Numbered from the stretch's first letter, positions 1-5,950 are shown. The stretch: 6,627 nucleotides of DNA from Dorea sp. CAG:317 (GCA_000433535.1 FR892659.1:1-6627); one strand, 5' to 3'. The notes: a model not told the origin generated them from the sequence alone. Numbers and translations are program-made.

Positions 1-49
1 AACTATGTAACACTTGAATTATATTTCCTACTTTTTGGCAAAAAATATT

Positions 50-646
50 TTAGCCATATTGCCGCGCCCATCGAAGAAAAGTGCTTTGAGAAACTGCAAG
101 CTCTTCTGCTGCAATCCGCGATGTGATCTTCCCCTTCTTCCACAGGCAACATATACTTTCAAAATTTCCTGGAATCGCCATTCTCGGTCTTCCAAACCTG
201 ACTCCTCGAAGTTTTGCTGCCGCGATTCCTTCCATCTGCCGCTGTTTTATATTCTCCCTCTCTGTTTGTGCGACATAGCTTAAGATCTGTAATACCATAT
301 CCGATATGAATGTTCCCGTCAGATCCTGCCCTTTTCTTCTGGTATCCAGAAGTGGCATGTCAAGCACAACAATATCTGCCTCTATCTTTTTTGTGATGAT
401 TCGCCACTGGTCAATAATCTCATCATAATTGCGGCCAAGCCTGTCAATACTTTTTATGATAATAACATCCTCCTTCCTCAACCGCTTGAGCATTTTCTTA
501 TATTGAGGTCGGTTAAAATCTTTACCACTCAGCTTGTCCATAAAGATGTGACTCTTCTCCACTCCCGCCTCACTCAAAGCTATCATCTGACGGTCTTCAT
601 TTTGCTCCTTTGTCGAAACCCTTACATATCCATATGTTTCTACCAT
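50..646 (-). CDS. Small serine recombinase (Hin/Pin/resolvase type)
   Basis: Site-specific DNA recombinase that would cut and rejoin DNA through a phosphoserine link, causing inversion or resolution. The 198-residue length is typical of Hin, Gin and Tn3-type resolvases. The N-terminal catalytic domain begins with YGYVRVSTKEQN, giving Arg9 and the nucleophile Ser11, and continues with IKSIDRLGRN (64-73), carrying the conserved Arg69 and Arg72. The long E-helix region holds AQTERENIKQRQ (126-137). A GRPR hinge (152-155), as in Hin, leads to a C-terminal helix-turn-helix at about 173-196 (KITSRIAAEELAVSQSTF). The ATG at 646 is preceded by AAGGAGG (657-663). No frameshift or missing catalytic residue is seen, so it should be active. 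Whether it is an invertase, a resolvase, or part of a larger element lying left of the window cannot be told. No invertible segment is evident here. Confidence 0.93.
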   Translation of the reverse strand: MVETYGYVRVSTKEQNEDRQMIALSEAGVEKSHIFMDKLSGKDFNRPQYKKMLKRLRKEDVIIIKSIDRLGRNYDEIIDQWRIITKKIEADIVVLDMPLLDTRRKGQDLTGTFISDMVLQILSYVAQTERENIKQRQMEGIAAAKLRGVRFGRPRMAIPGNFESICCLWKKGKITSRIAAEELAVSQSTFLRWARQYG

Positions 647-665
647 GACTAATTTCCCTCCTTTT

Positions 666-707
666 ATACCCGCAGGGAGCCTGTATTATGGGATGCCCTT
701 TGGGTAT
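666..707 (-). promoter_or_regulatory. Hairpin in the recombinase 5' leader
   Basis: Arms 666-677 and 696-707 form an imperfect 12-bp inverted repeat: ATACCC pairs with GGGTAT, then a mismatch and a G-T pair, then AGGG with CCCT. It starts near the predicted recombinase transcription start and ends directly before the ribosome binding site, so it could be an operator, a recombinase-binding site, or an RNA hairpin affecting translation. The structure is read from the sequence; the role is inferred. Confidence 0.45.
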
Positions 708-713
708 GATAAA

Positions 714-742
714 AATATATCGTTACATATTCTGTACATCAA
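714..742 (-). promoter_or_regulatory. Promoter of the serine recombinase
   Basis: On the minus strand, TTGATG (737-742) lies 17 bases before TATATT (714-719), close to the sigma-A consensus. The expected start is near 707, giving a leader of about 60 nt to the recombinase ATG at 646. Confidence 0.6.
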
Positions 743-787
743 CAAGGGAGATATTCCTGTATCAGCCTCCGATTAGAAAATTGTTGC

Positions 788-835
788 ATAAAAATAGCGG
801 CAGACAAGATGTACCGTACCTTATCCGCCGCTATT
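788..835 (-). terminator. Intrinsic terminator read leftwards
   Basis: AATAGCGGC (minus strand, 835-827) pairs perfectly with GCCGCTATT (801-793) and is followed by more T residues on the minus strand (complement of 790-792). The loop is 25 nt and can form additional pairs. No coding gene lies directly upstream, so it may end a short non-coding transcript or insulate the recombinase promoter. Confidence 0.45.
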
Positions 836-912
836 CCTATACTATATCGCGCAAAGTGCGCCCACCCGCAGGGTATGGATTGAGGGATACTCGAAAGAGT
901 ATGGACTGTAAG
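788..912 (-). ncRNA. Candidate small structured RNA (unverified)
   Basis: This gene-free interval holds a run of short hairpins: ATACTC-GAAA-GAGTAT on the plus strand (887-902), ACCC-GCA-GGGT (864-874), and GCGCA-AAG-TGCGC (849-861). On the minus strand it ends in the terminator at 788-835. A weak minus-strand promoter, TTGCAA (942-947) 17 bases before AATACT (919-924), would give an RNA of about 125 nt. No known RNA family was recognised. The hairpins could equally be binding sites for the neighbouring recombinase. Confidence 0.22.
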
Positions 913-962
913 CAAAAGAGTATTCTTCTACTTTCCGCTTATTGCAAAAGTTTTAAATATTC

Positions 963-1014
963 TAAAAACAGAAAATCACGCAAAGCCTTTATTCATAGAC
1001 TTTGCGTGATTTTC
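963..1014 (-). terminator. Rho-independent terminator of the tRNA-Trp
   Basis: A perfect 15-bp stem (1000-1014 with 971-985, sequence GAAAATCACGCAAAG and its complement) with a 14-base loop sits just 5 bases past the tRNA 3' end. It is followed on the minus strand by TGTTTTTAG. Stem, loop and T-run fit an intrinsic terminator for the tRNA transcript. Confidence 0.85.
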
Positions 1015-1019
1015 TTAAA

Positions 1020-1090
1020 CAGGGGATGAGGGAATCGAACCCCCGCCAAAGGTTTTGGAGACCCCTATCATACCACTTGACCAATCCCCT
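1020..1090 (-). tRNA. tRNA-Trp (anticodon CCA)
   Basis: The minus strand folds into a complete 71-nt cloverleaf. The acceptor AGGGGAT pairs with ATCCCCT over all 7 positions, with U8 in place. The D stem GTCA/TGAT encloses a G18-G19 loop. The anticodon stem GGGGT/ACCTT (including two G-T pairs) encloses CTCCAAA, so the anticodon is CCA. The variable loop is 4 nt and the T arm is GGGGG-TTCGATT-CCCTC. The discriminator base is G73, the usual bacterial tRNA-Trp identity base. The 3' CCA is not encoded (GTTTAAG follows), so it must be added after transcription. The transcript is single, with its own promoter and terminator. Nothing suggests a pseudogene. Confidence 0.95.
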
Positions 1091-1119
1091 ATATTGTGCT
1101 TTCACTATCGCACTAGATA

Positions 1120-1149
1120 TTTATACCATATACTACCTATATTTGTCAA
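1120..1149 (-). promoter_or_regulatory. Promoter of tRNA-Trp
   Basis: Minus-strand consensus TTGACA (1144-1149) is 18 bases before TATAAA (1120-1125). The start would be near 1113, about 22 nt ahead of the mature tRNA 5' end. The -35 box lies within the outer part of the inverted repeat at 1145-1174. Confidence 0.75.
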
Positions 1150-1174
1150 GTGCCAGATTGCTCCGACACTTGAC
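1145..1174. repeat. Inverted repeat between the S58 peptidase gene and tRNA-Trp
   Basis: The 10-base arms 1145-1154 and 1165-1174 (GTCAAGTGCC and GACACTTGAC on the plus strand, one G-T pair in RNA) enclose a 10-base loop. On the minus strand it would fold in read-through RNA from the upstream peptidase gene but lacks a U-run, so it is a poor terminator there. On the plus strand TTTTCT follows. It shares bases with the tRNA promoter's -35 box, so it might also be a protein site. Confidence 0.4.
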
Positions 1175-1227
1175 TTTTCTGCACTTTTTATACTTATTTC
1201 TTTTTAATACCAAAAGTTTCTTAAAAA

Positions 1228-2166
1228 CTATGCATTTTTAACCGCTTTCACAATGGCCTCTGCCATAACCTCTGCTGCCAGTGTTCCGGCCACGTTAATA
1301 TCTGCTTCCACCTCTCCGATAGTCGCTGCGTAAATGGTGTCCCCATCTGCCATAGTTCCCACCGGATTAATACACCTTGCATAGCCGCATCTCGCCATAG
1401 AGGCAATCTTACTCATCTCCGCTTTGGCGAACTTTCCATTGGTGATCACCGCCCCAATCGTAGTATTCCCCGTGAACATATCTGTCCGTTTGCTGATCTT
1501 ATATAACTCCTGGCTGGTACTTACAAATCCGCTGCCATCTTCTGTCCGTAATCCGGCAATCTTGCGTCCATTAGACGGATCGAAGATATCTCCCATTGCG
1601 TTTACCACTACCACTGCTGCCATCACGAGTTTTCCAACCTGCACCGCATGAATGCCGATCCCAGCCTTGGAAGCACGATCCATTCCATAGAGTTTTCCGA
1701 CAGTCGCACCACATCCGGCTCCAACATTACCGCATCTCGGATTGTTTTCTTTGGCATTTTCACAGGCCGCATATCCCATATCCGCATCCGGCCTTACATC
1801 AGCCCGTCCGAGGCCCAGGTCATAGATACATGACTGACACACTAAAGGAACCTTAGCAAATCCCGTATCATAACCGATTCCCTCTTCCTCCAGATAGCGC
1901 ATAACACCATCCGCTGCTGCCAGCCCATATGCAGAGCCACCGGAAAGCACGATTGCATTCACCGGGTTATCTGCCGTCAGCGGATCTGCCAGCCTGGTCT
2001 CTCTGGAAGCCGGACCACCGCCGCTCACATCCACGCCGACTTTGGCACCCTTGTCAAAGAGGAGAACTGTCACTCCGGTCTTTGCCTCATCATCCTGGGC
2101 ATTTCCAATTCGAAGTCCTTTGATATTTGTAATCTGAATCTCTTGTAAGATTGTATCCTGTTCCAT
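1228..2166 (-). CDS. P1 family (S58, DmpA-like) N-terminal nucleophile peptidase
   Basis: Aminopeptidase of MEROPS family S58, which includes the D-/L-aminopeptidase DmpA and the beta-peptidyl aminopeptidase BapA. The precursor cuts itself into two chains and exposes a Ser or Thr as the new N-terminal nucleophile. The 312 residues match the family. Visible motifs are the glycine-rich SGGGPASRET (48-57), the core GGSAYGLAAADGVMRYLEE (76-94), the CGNVGAGCGATVGK stretch (145-158), the likely autocleavage region TGNTTIGAV (232-240) with Thr235 or Thr236 as nucleophile, and GDTIYA (275-280). There is no signal peptide, so it is probably cytoplasmic. The ATG at 2166 has GGGAGG (2173-2178) at 6 bases. 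It lies 32 bases downstream of the S-component gene and is probably co-transcribed with it. Substrate is unknown; free beta-alanine release from peptides is known for some relatives only. Confidence 0.92.
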   Translation of the reverse strand: MEQDTILQEIQITNIKGLRIGNAQDDEAKTGVTVLLFDKGAKVGVDVSGGGPASRETRLADPLTADNPVNAIVLSGGSAYGLAAADGVMRYLEEEGIGYDTGFAKVPLVCQSCIYDLGLGRADVRPDADMGYAACENAKENNPRCGNVGAGCGATVGKLYGMDRASKAGIGIHAVQVGKLVMAAVVVVNAMGDIFDPSNGRKIAGLRTEDGSGFVSTSQELYKISKRTDMFTGNTTIGAVITNGKFAKAEMSKIASMARCGYARCINPVGTMADGDTIYAATIGEVEADINVAGTLAAEVMAEAIVKAVKNA

Positions 2167-2198
2167 CCTGTACCTCCCGTACTTGCTTCTACCTCTTA

Positions 2199-2828
2199 TT
2201 ATACTGTTTTAAGTGCAGCTGCCAGCGCACGCGCAACGGCTGCCGCCACTACAGTACATACAACCGCCTCAATCGCTCCCTGTAATCCTACAAAGGCCAC
2301 CACGAAAGTCAGCGGATTAGACACACCAAGCGCCTCCACAAAACCTTGAATATAATCTGTATTATAAAAGAACAACACAAGTGAGGACATGTATAGAATC
2401 GTATTCAGCACCGGGCAGGAGAATCCACCGACTGCATAAGCAAGATTCGTTTTCTTTGCCCTTACCGCCTTAAAGATCAGCCCACACAGAAGCCCCTCAA
2501 GTACTCGTGGCACAATACAGGTAAATGCAGTTCCAAAAGGACTAATTCCAAGAAGCATTGCTCCGAATGCGCTGGTTCCAAAGCACTGTATCAAACTGGT
2601 AATACCAAAAGCAAAACCGCAGATGGCTCCACCCTTCGGTCCCAGGATCATCGCACCCACCGCAACCGGAACAGTAAGGAACGTAATAGAAAGTCCCGGT
2701 GTTTTCAGATACCCCAATGGTGTGAACGCCATAATAAATATAATGGCAATCATCAATGCCAGTTCCACCATATAGCGTGTGCGTCTACTTGTGTTTGTTT
2801 TTGTTGTCGTGTTTACTTTTGTTGTCAT
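2199..2828 (-). CDS. panT: ECF transporter S component, probable pantothenate transporter PanT
   Basis: Membrane substrate-binding (S) subunit of an energy-coupling factor vitamin transporter. It works with a shared EcfA-EcfA'-EcfT module, which is not in this window. The 209 residues contain about six hydrophobic segments (near 20-38, 47-64, 66-84, 86-118, 129-155 and 171-203) and the S-component-like GPKGGAICGFAFGI (63-76). ALMIA (24-28) in the first segment fits the AxxxA pattern that contacts EcfT. Pantothenate is proposed because coaBC is divergently adjacent and the general look fits PanT; the sequence alone does not prove the ligand. The reading frame stays open upstream to 3167, but the ATG at 2828 is chosen: AAGGAG lies 6 bases ahead, the protein then begins right before TM1, and the upstream stretch spans the promoter and leader. 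The S58 peptidase gene follows after 32 bases. Confidence 0.82.
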   Translation of the reverse strand: MTTKVNTTTKTNTSRRTRYMVELALMIAIIFIMAFTPLGYLKTPGLSITFLTVPVAVGAMILGPKGGAICGFAFGITSLIQCFGTSAFGAMLLGISPFGTAFTCIVPRVLEGLLCGLIFKAVRAKKTNLAYAVGGFSCPVLNTILYMSSLVLFFYNTDYIQGFVEALGVSNPLTFVVAFVGLQGAIEAVVCTVVAAAVARALAAALKTV

Positions 2829-2834
2829 CTTAAT

Positions 2835-2840
2835 CTCCTT
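2835..2840 (-). promoter_or_regulatory. Ribosome binding site that fixes the panT start
   Basis: AAGGAG on the minus strand, 6 bases before the ATG at 2828. It decides between this start and the in-frame upstream TTG near 3167, which has no comparable site and overlaps the promoter. Confidence 0.8.
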
Positions 2841-2930
2841 TTCTGCTGATAAAACGGCGCAATATAAGCGTTCCCTGTCTTTCAGCCATTTATTTGGGAA
2901 AAATAAGCGATTATTGTATAAGAAAAAAAA

Positions 2931-2979
2931 GCACCGTCTCCTGCCGGTTGCCGCCAAACGGTCAGCACCGTCTCCTGCC
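2931..2979 (-). repeat. Tandem 15-base direct repeat in the panT leader
   Basis: GCACCGTCTCCTGCC (plus strand) occurs exactly at 2931-2945 and 2965-2979, offset by 34 bases. In the RNA the repeat reads GGCAGGAGACGGTGC, and the second copy runs straight into eight U residues. The spacer can pair with either copy: ACGGT of copy one with ACCGT in the spacer, or ACCGT/ACCG with the CGGT of copy two. It can also fold on itself (CCGTTTG with CAACCGG). Such mutually exclusive pairings suit an attenuator, but this is inference. Confidence 0.75.
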
Positions 2980-2996
2980 ATGTACTTTATATATGA

Positions 2997-3027
2997 GAAG
3001 TATGCTTTATCATTCAAAGCACACTCC
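2997..3027 (-). repeat. Strong stem-loop in the panT leader
   Basis: GGAGTGTGCTTT pairs with AAAGCATACTTC over 12 positions (two G-T pairs in RNA) around a 7-base loop. No T-run follows, so it is not a terminator by itself. It lies midway in the predicted leader. Confidence 0.6.
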
Positions 3028-3135
3028 GTACGTAGAATTAAGTTATGGTATGCCCAGATGGGTATAGATTCTATGATGCATTTCCCCAATCGTACAGTCA
3101 CTCTCCGCCCGATTACACGAATAACGCTCGGTGAC

Positions 3136-3164
3136 ATTATATCATCGTGTATCCATTTTCTCAA
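3136..3164 (-). promoter_or_regulatory. Promoter of the panT operon
   Basis: Minus-strand TTGAGA (3159-3164) is 17 bases before a perfect TATAAT (3136-3141). Transcription would start near 3129, some 300 bases ahead of the panT ATG, which implies a long leader. Confidence 0.75.
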
Positions 3165-3215
3165 CAATTTTATTCAAAGTTCTGATTCAATTCCTCTATT
3201 TCCTGTCGTTCCTTC

Positions 3216-3244
3216 TTGCAAGATAAATAGAAACAAGCTATAGT
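3216..3244 (+). promoter_or_regulatory. Promoter of coaBC
   Basis: TTGCAA (3216-3221) is 17 bases before TATAGT (3239-3244). The expected start near 3251 gives a leader of about 45 nt. It is back to back with the panT promoter, about 50 bases away. Confidence 0.5.
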
Positions 3245-3296
3245 TGAAGATAATAAATGATATTTCACTATTTAAATAAAGAAAGGATTTCTTCAT

Positions 3297-4490
3297 ATGT
3301 TAAAAGGAAAAACGATCCTCCTTGGTGTTACCGGAGGAATTGCTGCATACAAAAGTGCGTCTCTTGCAAGTCTCCTTGTAAAGTCAGGCGCAGAGGTCCA
3401 CGTTCTTATGACCGAAAATGCAAAAAACTTTATTAATCCTATTACATTTGAGACATTAACCGGTCACAAATGTATTTCTGATACCTTTGACAGAAATTTT
3501 GAATTTCAAGTAGAACATGTATCCCTTGCAAAAAAAGCAGATGCATTTCTTGTTGCACCTGCAACAGCCAATGTCATTGCCAAACTGGCCCACGGACTCG
3601 CAGACGATATGCTGACTACTACATTTCTTGCATGCAAGGCGCCGAAACTTATCGCCCCTGCCATGAACACAGCCATGTACGCGAATCCAATCACACAGGA
3701 TAATCTGGCCCTGCTTCAGAAATATGGCATGGAAGTGATCGCTCCGGCTTGCGGTCGTCTTGCCTGCGGCGATACCGGCGCCGGTAAAATGCCGGAACCG
3801 GATATTTTGCTCCAGTATATTTATAAATACTGTGCCTGTCCAAAAGATATGAAAGGACTCAACGTACTGATCACTGCCGGTCCTACTCAGGAAGCCATTG
3901 ACCCTGTTCGCTACATTACCAATCATTCTTCCGGAAAAATGGGCTACAGTCTTGCAAGAGCCTGCATGTTAAGAGGCGCCAATGTAACACTGATCACAGG
4001 AAAAACCTCTTTAGAGCCTCCAATGTTTGTAACTACCGTTCCTATCACTTCTGCTAAAGACATGTATGAGGCTGTTACAACAAGAAGTCAGGACATGGAT
4101 ATCATTATCAAGGCTGCAGCTGTTGCCGATTACCGGCCGGCCGTTATAGCGGATGAAAAAATGAAAAAAACGAACAACACCCTTTCCATTTCTATGGAGC
4201 AGACGGATGACATTTTACAATATCTCGGAACACATAAACCGGCACATCAGTTCCTGTGCGGCTTTTCCATGGAAACACAGAATATGCTGGAAAATTCCAG
4301 AAAAAAACTTGAAAAGAAACATCTGGACATGATTGTCGCCAACAATTTAAAAGTAAAAGGGGCCGGTTTTGAGGGAGATACCAACATTGTCACCATGATT
4401 ACACCAAATTCTGTAACAGAACTTCCACTTATGAGCAAGGATGAAACCGCCTTTTGCATCACCGACCATATACTGGAACTCAGGAAATAG
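3297..4490 (+). CDS. coaBC: Bifunctional phosphopantothenoylcysteine decarboxylase/phosphopantothenate-cysteine ligase CoaBC
   Basis: Cytoplasmic coenzyme A biosynthesis enzyme. CoaB joins 4'-phosphopantothenate to cysteine using CTP, and CoaC, an FMN flavoprotein, decarboxylates the product to 4'-phosphopantetheine. The 397 residues match the family (E. coli 406). The CoaC half (about 1-180) shows VTGGIAAYKS (11-20), the active-site His74 in VEHVS, PAMNTAMYANP (121-131) and the catalytic Cys157 in ACGDTGAGKMPEP. The CoaB half begins at about 187 with ITAGPTQEAIDPVRYITN (192-209) and HSSGKMG, followed by KAAAVADYRP (272-281) and Lys290/Lys291 in EKMKKTNN, in the region of the ligase lysine. 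All key residues are present. The ATG has AAAGGA (3282-3287) upstream. It is divergent from panT, consistent with joint control of pantothenate uptake and use. Confidence 0.97.
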   Translation: MLKGKTILLGVTGGIAAYKSASLASLLVKSGAEVHVLMTENAKNFINPITFETLTGHKCISDTFDRNFEFQVEHVSLAKKADAFLVAPATANVIAKLAHGLADDMLTTTFLACKAPKLIAPAMNTAMYANPITQDNLALLQKYGMEVIAPACGRLACGDTGAGKMPEPDILLQYIYKYCACPKDMKGLNVLITAGPTQEAIDPVRYITNHSSGKMGYSLARACMLRGANVTLITGKTSLEPPMFVTTVPITSAKDMYEAVTTRSQDMDIIIKAAAVADYRPAVIADEKMKKTNNTLSISMEQTDDILQYLGTHKPAHQFLCGFSMETQNMLENSRKKLEKKHLDMIVANNLKVKGAGFEGDTNIVTMITPNSVTELPLMSKDETAFCITDHILELRK

Positions 4491-4587
4491 ACATTTACAT
4501 TTTGAATAAAAACCGTTTAAATATTTCAATTTTATTTGTTAAAATCGCGAAATCTTCCATGTGCACGTACAAATTTGCAGGAACGCA

Positions 4588-4615
4588 TTGACGAAATTTC
4601 AAAATGTGATAGAAT
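4588..4615 (+). promoter_or_regulatory. Promoter of the aminotransferase
   Basis: TTGACG (4588-4593) is 16 bases before TAGAAT (4610-4615), within the 164-base gap after coaBC. It supports separate transcription from coaBC, although no strong terminator is seen between the two: only a weak AT-rich repeat follows the coaBC stop. Confidence 0.65.
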
Positions 4616-4641
4616 AGTAAAAGTCGAATATTATAGTAAAC

Positions 4642-4646
4642 GGAGG
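4642..4646 (+). promoter_or_regulatory. Ribosome binding site for a TTG start
   Basis: GGAGG, 8 bases before the TTG at 4655. No ATG or GTG closer to it gives the family's N-terminus, so TTG is taken as the start codon. Confidence 0.8.
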
Positions 4647-4654
4647 ACGTAACC

Positions 4655-5950
4655 TTGACACCATATAAAGAATTAACGAAAGAGGAACTTTTAGAAATAA
4701 AATCTGATCTTGACGCACAGTTTCATGCAGTAAAGACAAAAGGGTTAAAACTTGATATGTCCAGAGGAAAACCGTCTACCGAACAGTTGAATTTATCCAT
4801 GGAAATGATGGATGTCTTAAAAAGTGACTCTGACCTTGTATGTGAAGAGGGTGTTGACTGTAGAAACTACGGTGTATTAGACGGAATCAAAGAAGCCAAG
4901 CAGCTCCTTGCTGATATGATGGAAGTACCGAAAGACAATATTGTTATCTTCGGAAATTCCAGTTTAAATATCATGTACGATACGATTGCTCGTTCTATGA
5001 CTCATGGTGTTATGGGAAGTACTCCGTGGTGTAAATTAGATAAAGTAAAGTTTTTATGTCCGGTTCCGGGTTATGACAGACATTTTGCCATCACAGAATA
5101 TTTTGGAATTGAGATGATCAACATTCCAATGACAGCAACAGGACCTGACATGGATCTGGTAGAGCAGTATGTCCATAACGACCCTGCTGTAAAAGGAATC
5201 TGGTGCGTTCCGAAATACTCAAATCCGCAAGGCATCACTTACTCTGACGAAACGGTTCACCGCTTTGCCAAATTAGATCCTGCTGCCGAAGATTTCCGTA
5301 TTTTCTGGGATAACGCATATGGCATTCACCATTTATATGAAGATAAACAGGATTATCTCCTTGAGATTCTTATGGAATGTAAAAAAGAAGGCCATCCTGA
5401 TATGGTTTACAAATTCTCTTCTACTTCCAAGATCAGCTTCCCAGGCTCCGGTATCGGTGCAATCGCTGCTTCTGATGCCAACCTTGCTGATATCCGTAAG
5501 CAGATGCGTATCCAGACAATCGGACATGACAAATTAAATCAATTAAGACATGCTCGATATTTTAAAACAATTCATGGCATGGTAGAACACATGAAGAGAC
5601 ACGCCGACATCCTTCGTCCAAAGTTTGATATTGTCTTAAATACATTGGAAAAAGAACTGGGCGGACTTGAAATCGGAAGCTGGCTTGCTCCACGCGGAGG
5701 ATACTTCATCTCCTTTGACTCTTTAGATGGATGCGCAAAAGCAATTGTTGAAAAAGCCAAAGAAGCCGGTCTTATTATGACAGATGCGGGCGCAACCTTC
5801 CCATACGGCAAAGACCCGCACGACAGCAACATCCGTATTGCGCCATCTTACCCTACCGTCGAAGAATTAAAAACAGCAGTTGAAATCTTCACCTTAAGCG
5901 TAAAATTAGTAAGCATTGACAAAATCTTGTCTGATATGCTTGGTATTTAA
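4655..5950 (+). CDS. PLP-dependent class I aminotransferase (PF12897-like, possible aspartate aminotransferase)
   Basis: Cytoplasmic pyridoxal-phosphate enzyme moving an amino group between an amino acid and a 2-oxo acid. The 431 residues fit the unusual class I subgroup that includes the Corynebacterium type Ic aspartate aminotransferase. Characteristic segments are LDMSRGKPSTEQL (33-45), IFGNSSLNIMYD (98-109), CPVPGYDRHF (135-144), VPKYSNPQGITY (185-196) with the conserved Asn190, FWDNAYGIHH (217-226) with Asp219 and Tyr222, FSSTSKISFPGSG (254-266) with the PLP lysine Lys259, and NIRIAPSYP (392-400) with the carboxylate-binding Arg394. Translation starts at TTG with a GGAGG site. It has its own promoter and a strong terminator, so it is probably a single-gene unit. 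The substrate is inferred from family resemblance; a broader or different amino-acid range is possible. It has no evident functional tie to coaBC. Confidence 0.92.
   Translation: MTPYKELTKEELLEIKSDLDAQFHAVKTKGLKLDMSRGKPSTEQLNLSMEMMDVLKSDSDLVCEEGVDCRNYGVLDGIKEAKQLLADMMEVPKDNIVIFGNSSLNIMYDTIARSMTHGVMGSTPWCKLDKVKFLCPVPGYDRHFAITEYFGIEMINIPMTATGPDMDLVEQYVHNDPAVKGIWCVPKYSNPQGITYSDETVHRFAKLDPAAEDFRIFWDNAYGIHHLYEDKQDYLLEILMECKKEGHPDMVYKFSSTSKISFPGSGIGAIAASDANLADIRKQMRIQTIGHDKLNQLRHARYFKTIHGMVEHMKRHADILRPKFDIVLNTLEKELGGLEIGSWLAPRGGYFISFDSLDGCAKAIVEKAKEAGLIMTDAGATFPYGKDPHDSNIRIAPSYPTVEELKTAVEIFTLSVKLVSIDKILSDMLGI

Larger units (their letters stand above)
2829..3129 (-). promoter_or_regulatory. Long structured 5' leader of panT (possible riboswitch or attenuator)
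   Basis: The predicted panT transcript begins near 3129, leaving about 300 untranslated nt. Elements along the RNA are: a possible CCGA/TCGG hairpin at the start, a 7-bp long-range helix CTGTACG/CGTACGG closing a branched region, a CCC/GGG hairpin near 3046-3065, a strong 12-bp hairpin (2997-3027), and a tandem 15-base repeat (2931-2979) running into U8 (2923-2930). I looked for TPP, FMN, cobalamin, THF and T-box landmarks and did not find them. The pan motif is known upstream of pantothenate genes and often occurs in tandem, but I cannot confirm a match. The frame is open on both strands here, yet neither translation looks like a protein. Confidence 0.4.

Noticed and set aside
887..928. CRISPR-like or tandem array from recurring GAGTAT motifs
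   Set aside because: Copies are only six to seven bases, irregularly spaced, and too few to form an array.
688..1029. 113-codon open frame on the plus strand
   Set aside because: It runs through the hairpin cluster, the tRNA terminator and into the tRNA gene. Composition is random-looking and no start signal is seen.
1020..1090. tRNA-Trp as a pseudogene because CCA is not encoded
   Set aside because: All stems and key bases are intact, and many Firmicutes tRNAs rely on CCA-adding enzyme.
1002..1241. 79-codon open frame on the plus strand
   Set aside because: It reads through the antisense of the tRNA and the tRNA promoter; not a gene.
2829..3129. Known riboswitch or T-box upstream of panT
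   Set aside because: I saw no TPP (CTGAGA), FMN, cobalamin, THF or T-box (GGTGGNACCGCG) landmarks. A GTGACTG and a CTGGGCA stretch recall the ZTP/pfl RNA faintly, but the conserved paired regions do not form.
2829..3167. In-frame 113-codon N-terminal extension of the S component
   Set aside because: It begins at a TTG overlapping the -35 box, contains the promoter and leader structures, lacks a ribosome binding site and has no transporter-like or other recognisable sequence. The ATG at 2828 with AAGGAG fits the family.
2779..3243. 154-codon open frame on the plus strand opposite panT and its leader
   Set aside because: It is antisense to panT's start and leader, has no ribosome binding site and no family resemblance; the hydrophobic start is an artefact of the reverse reading.
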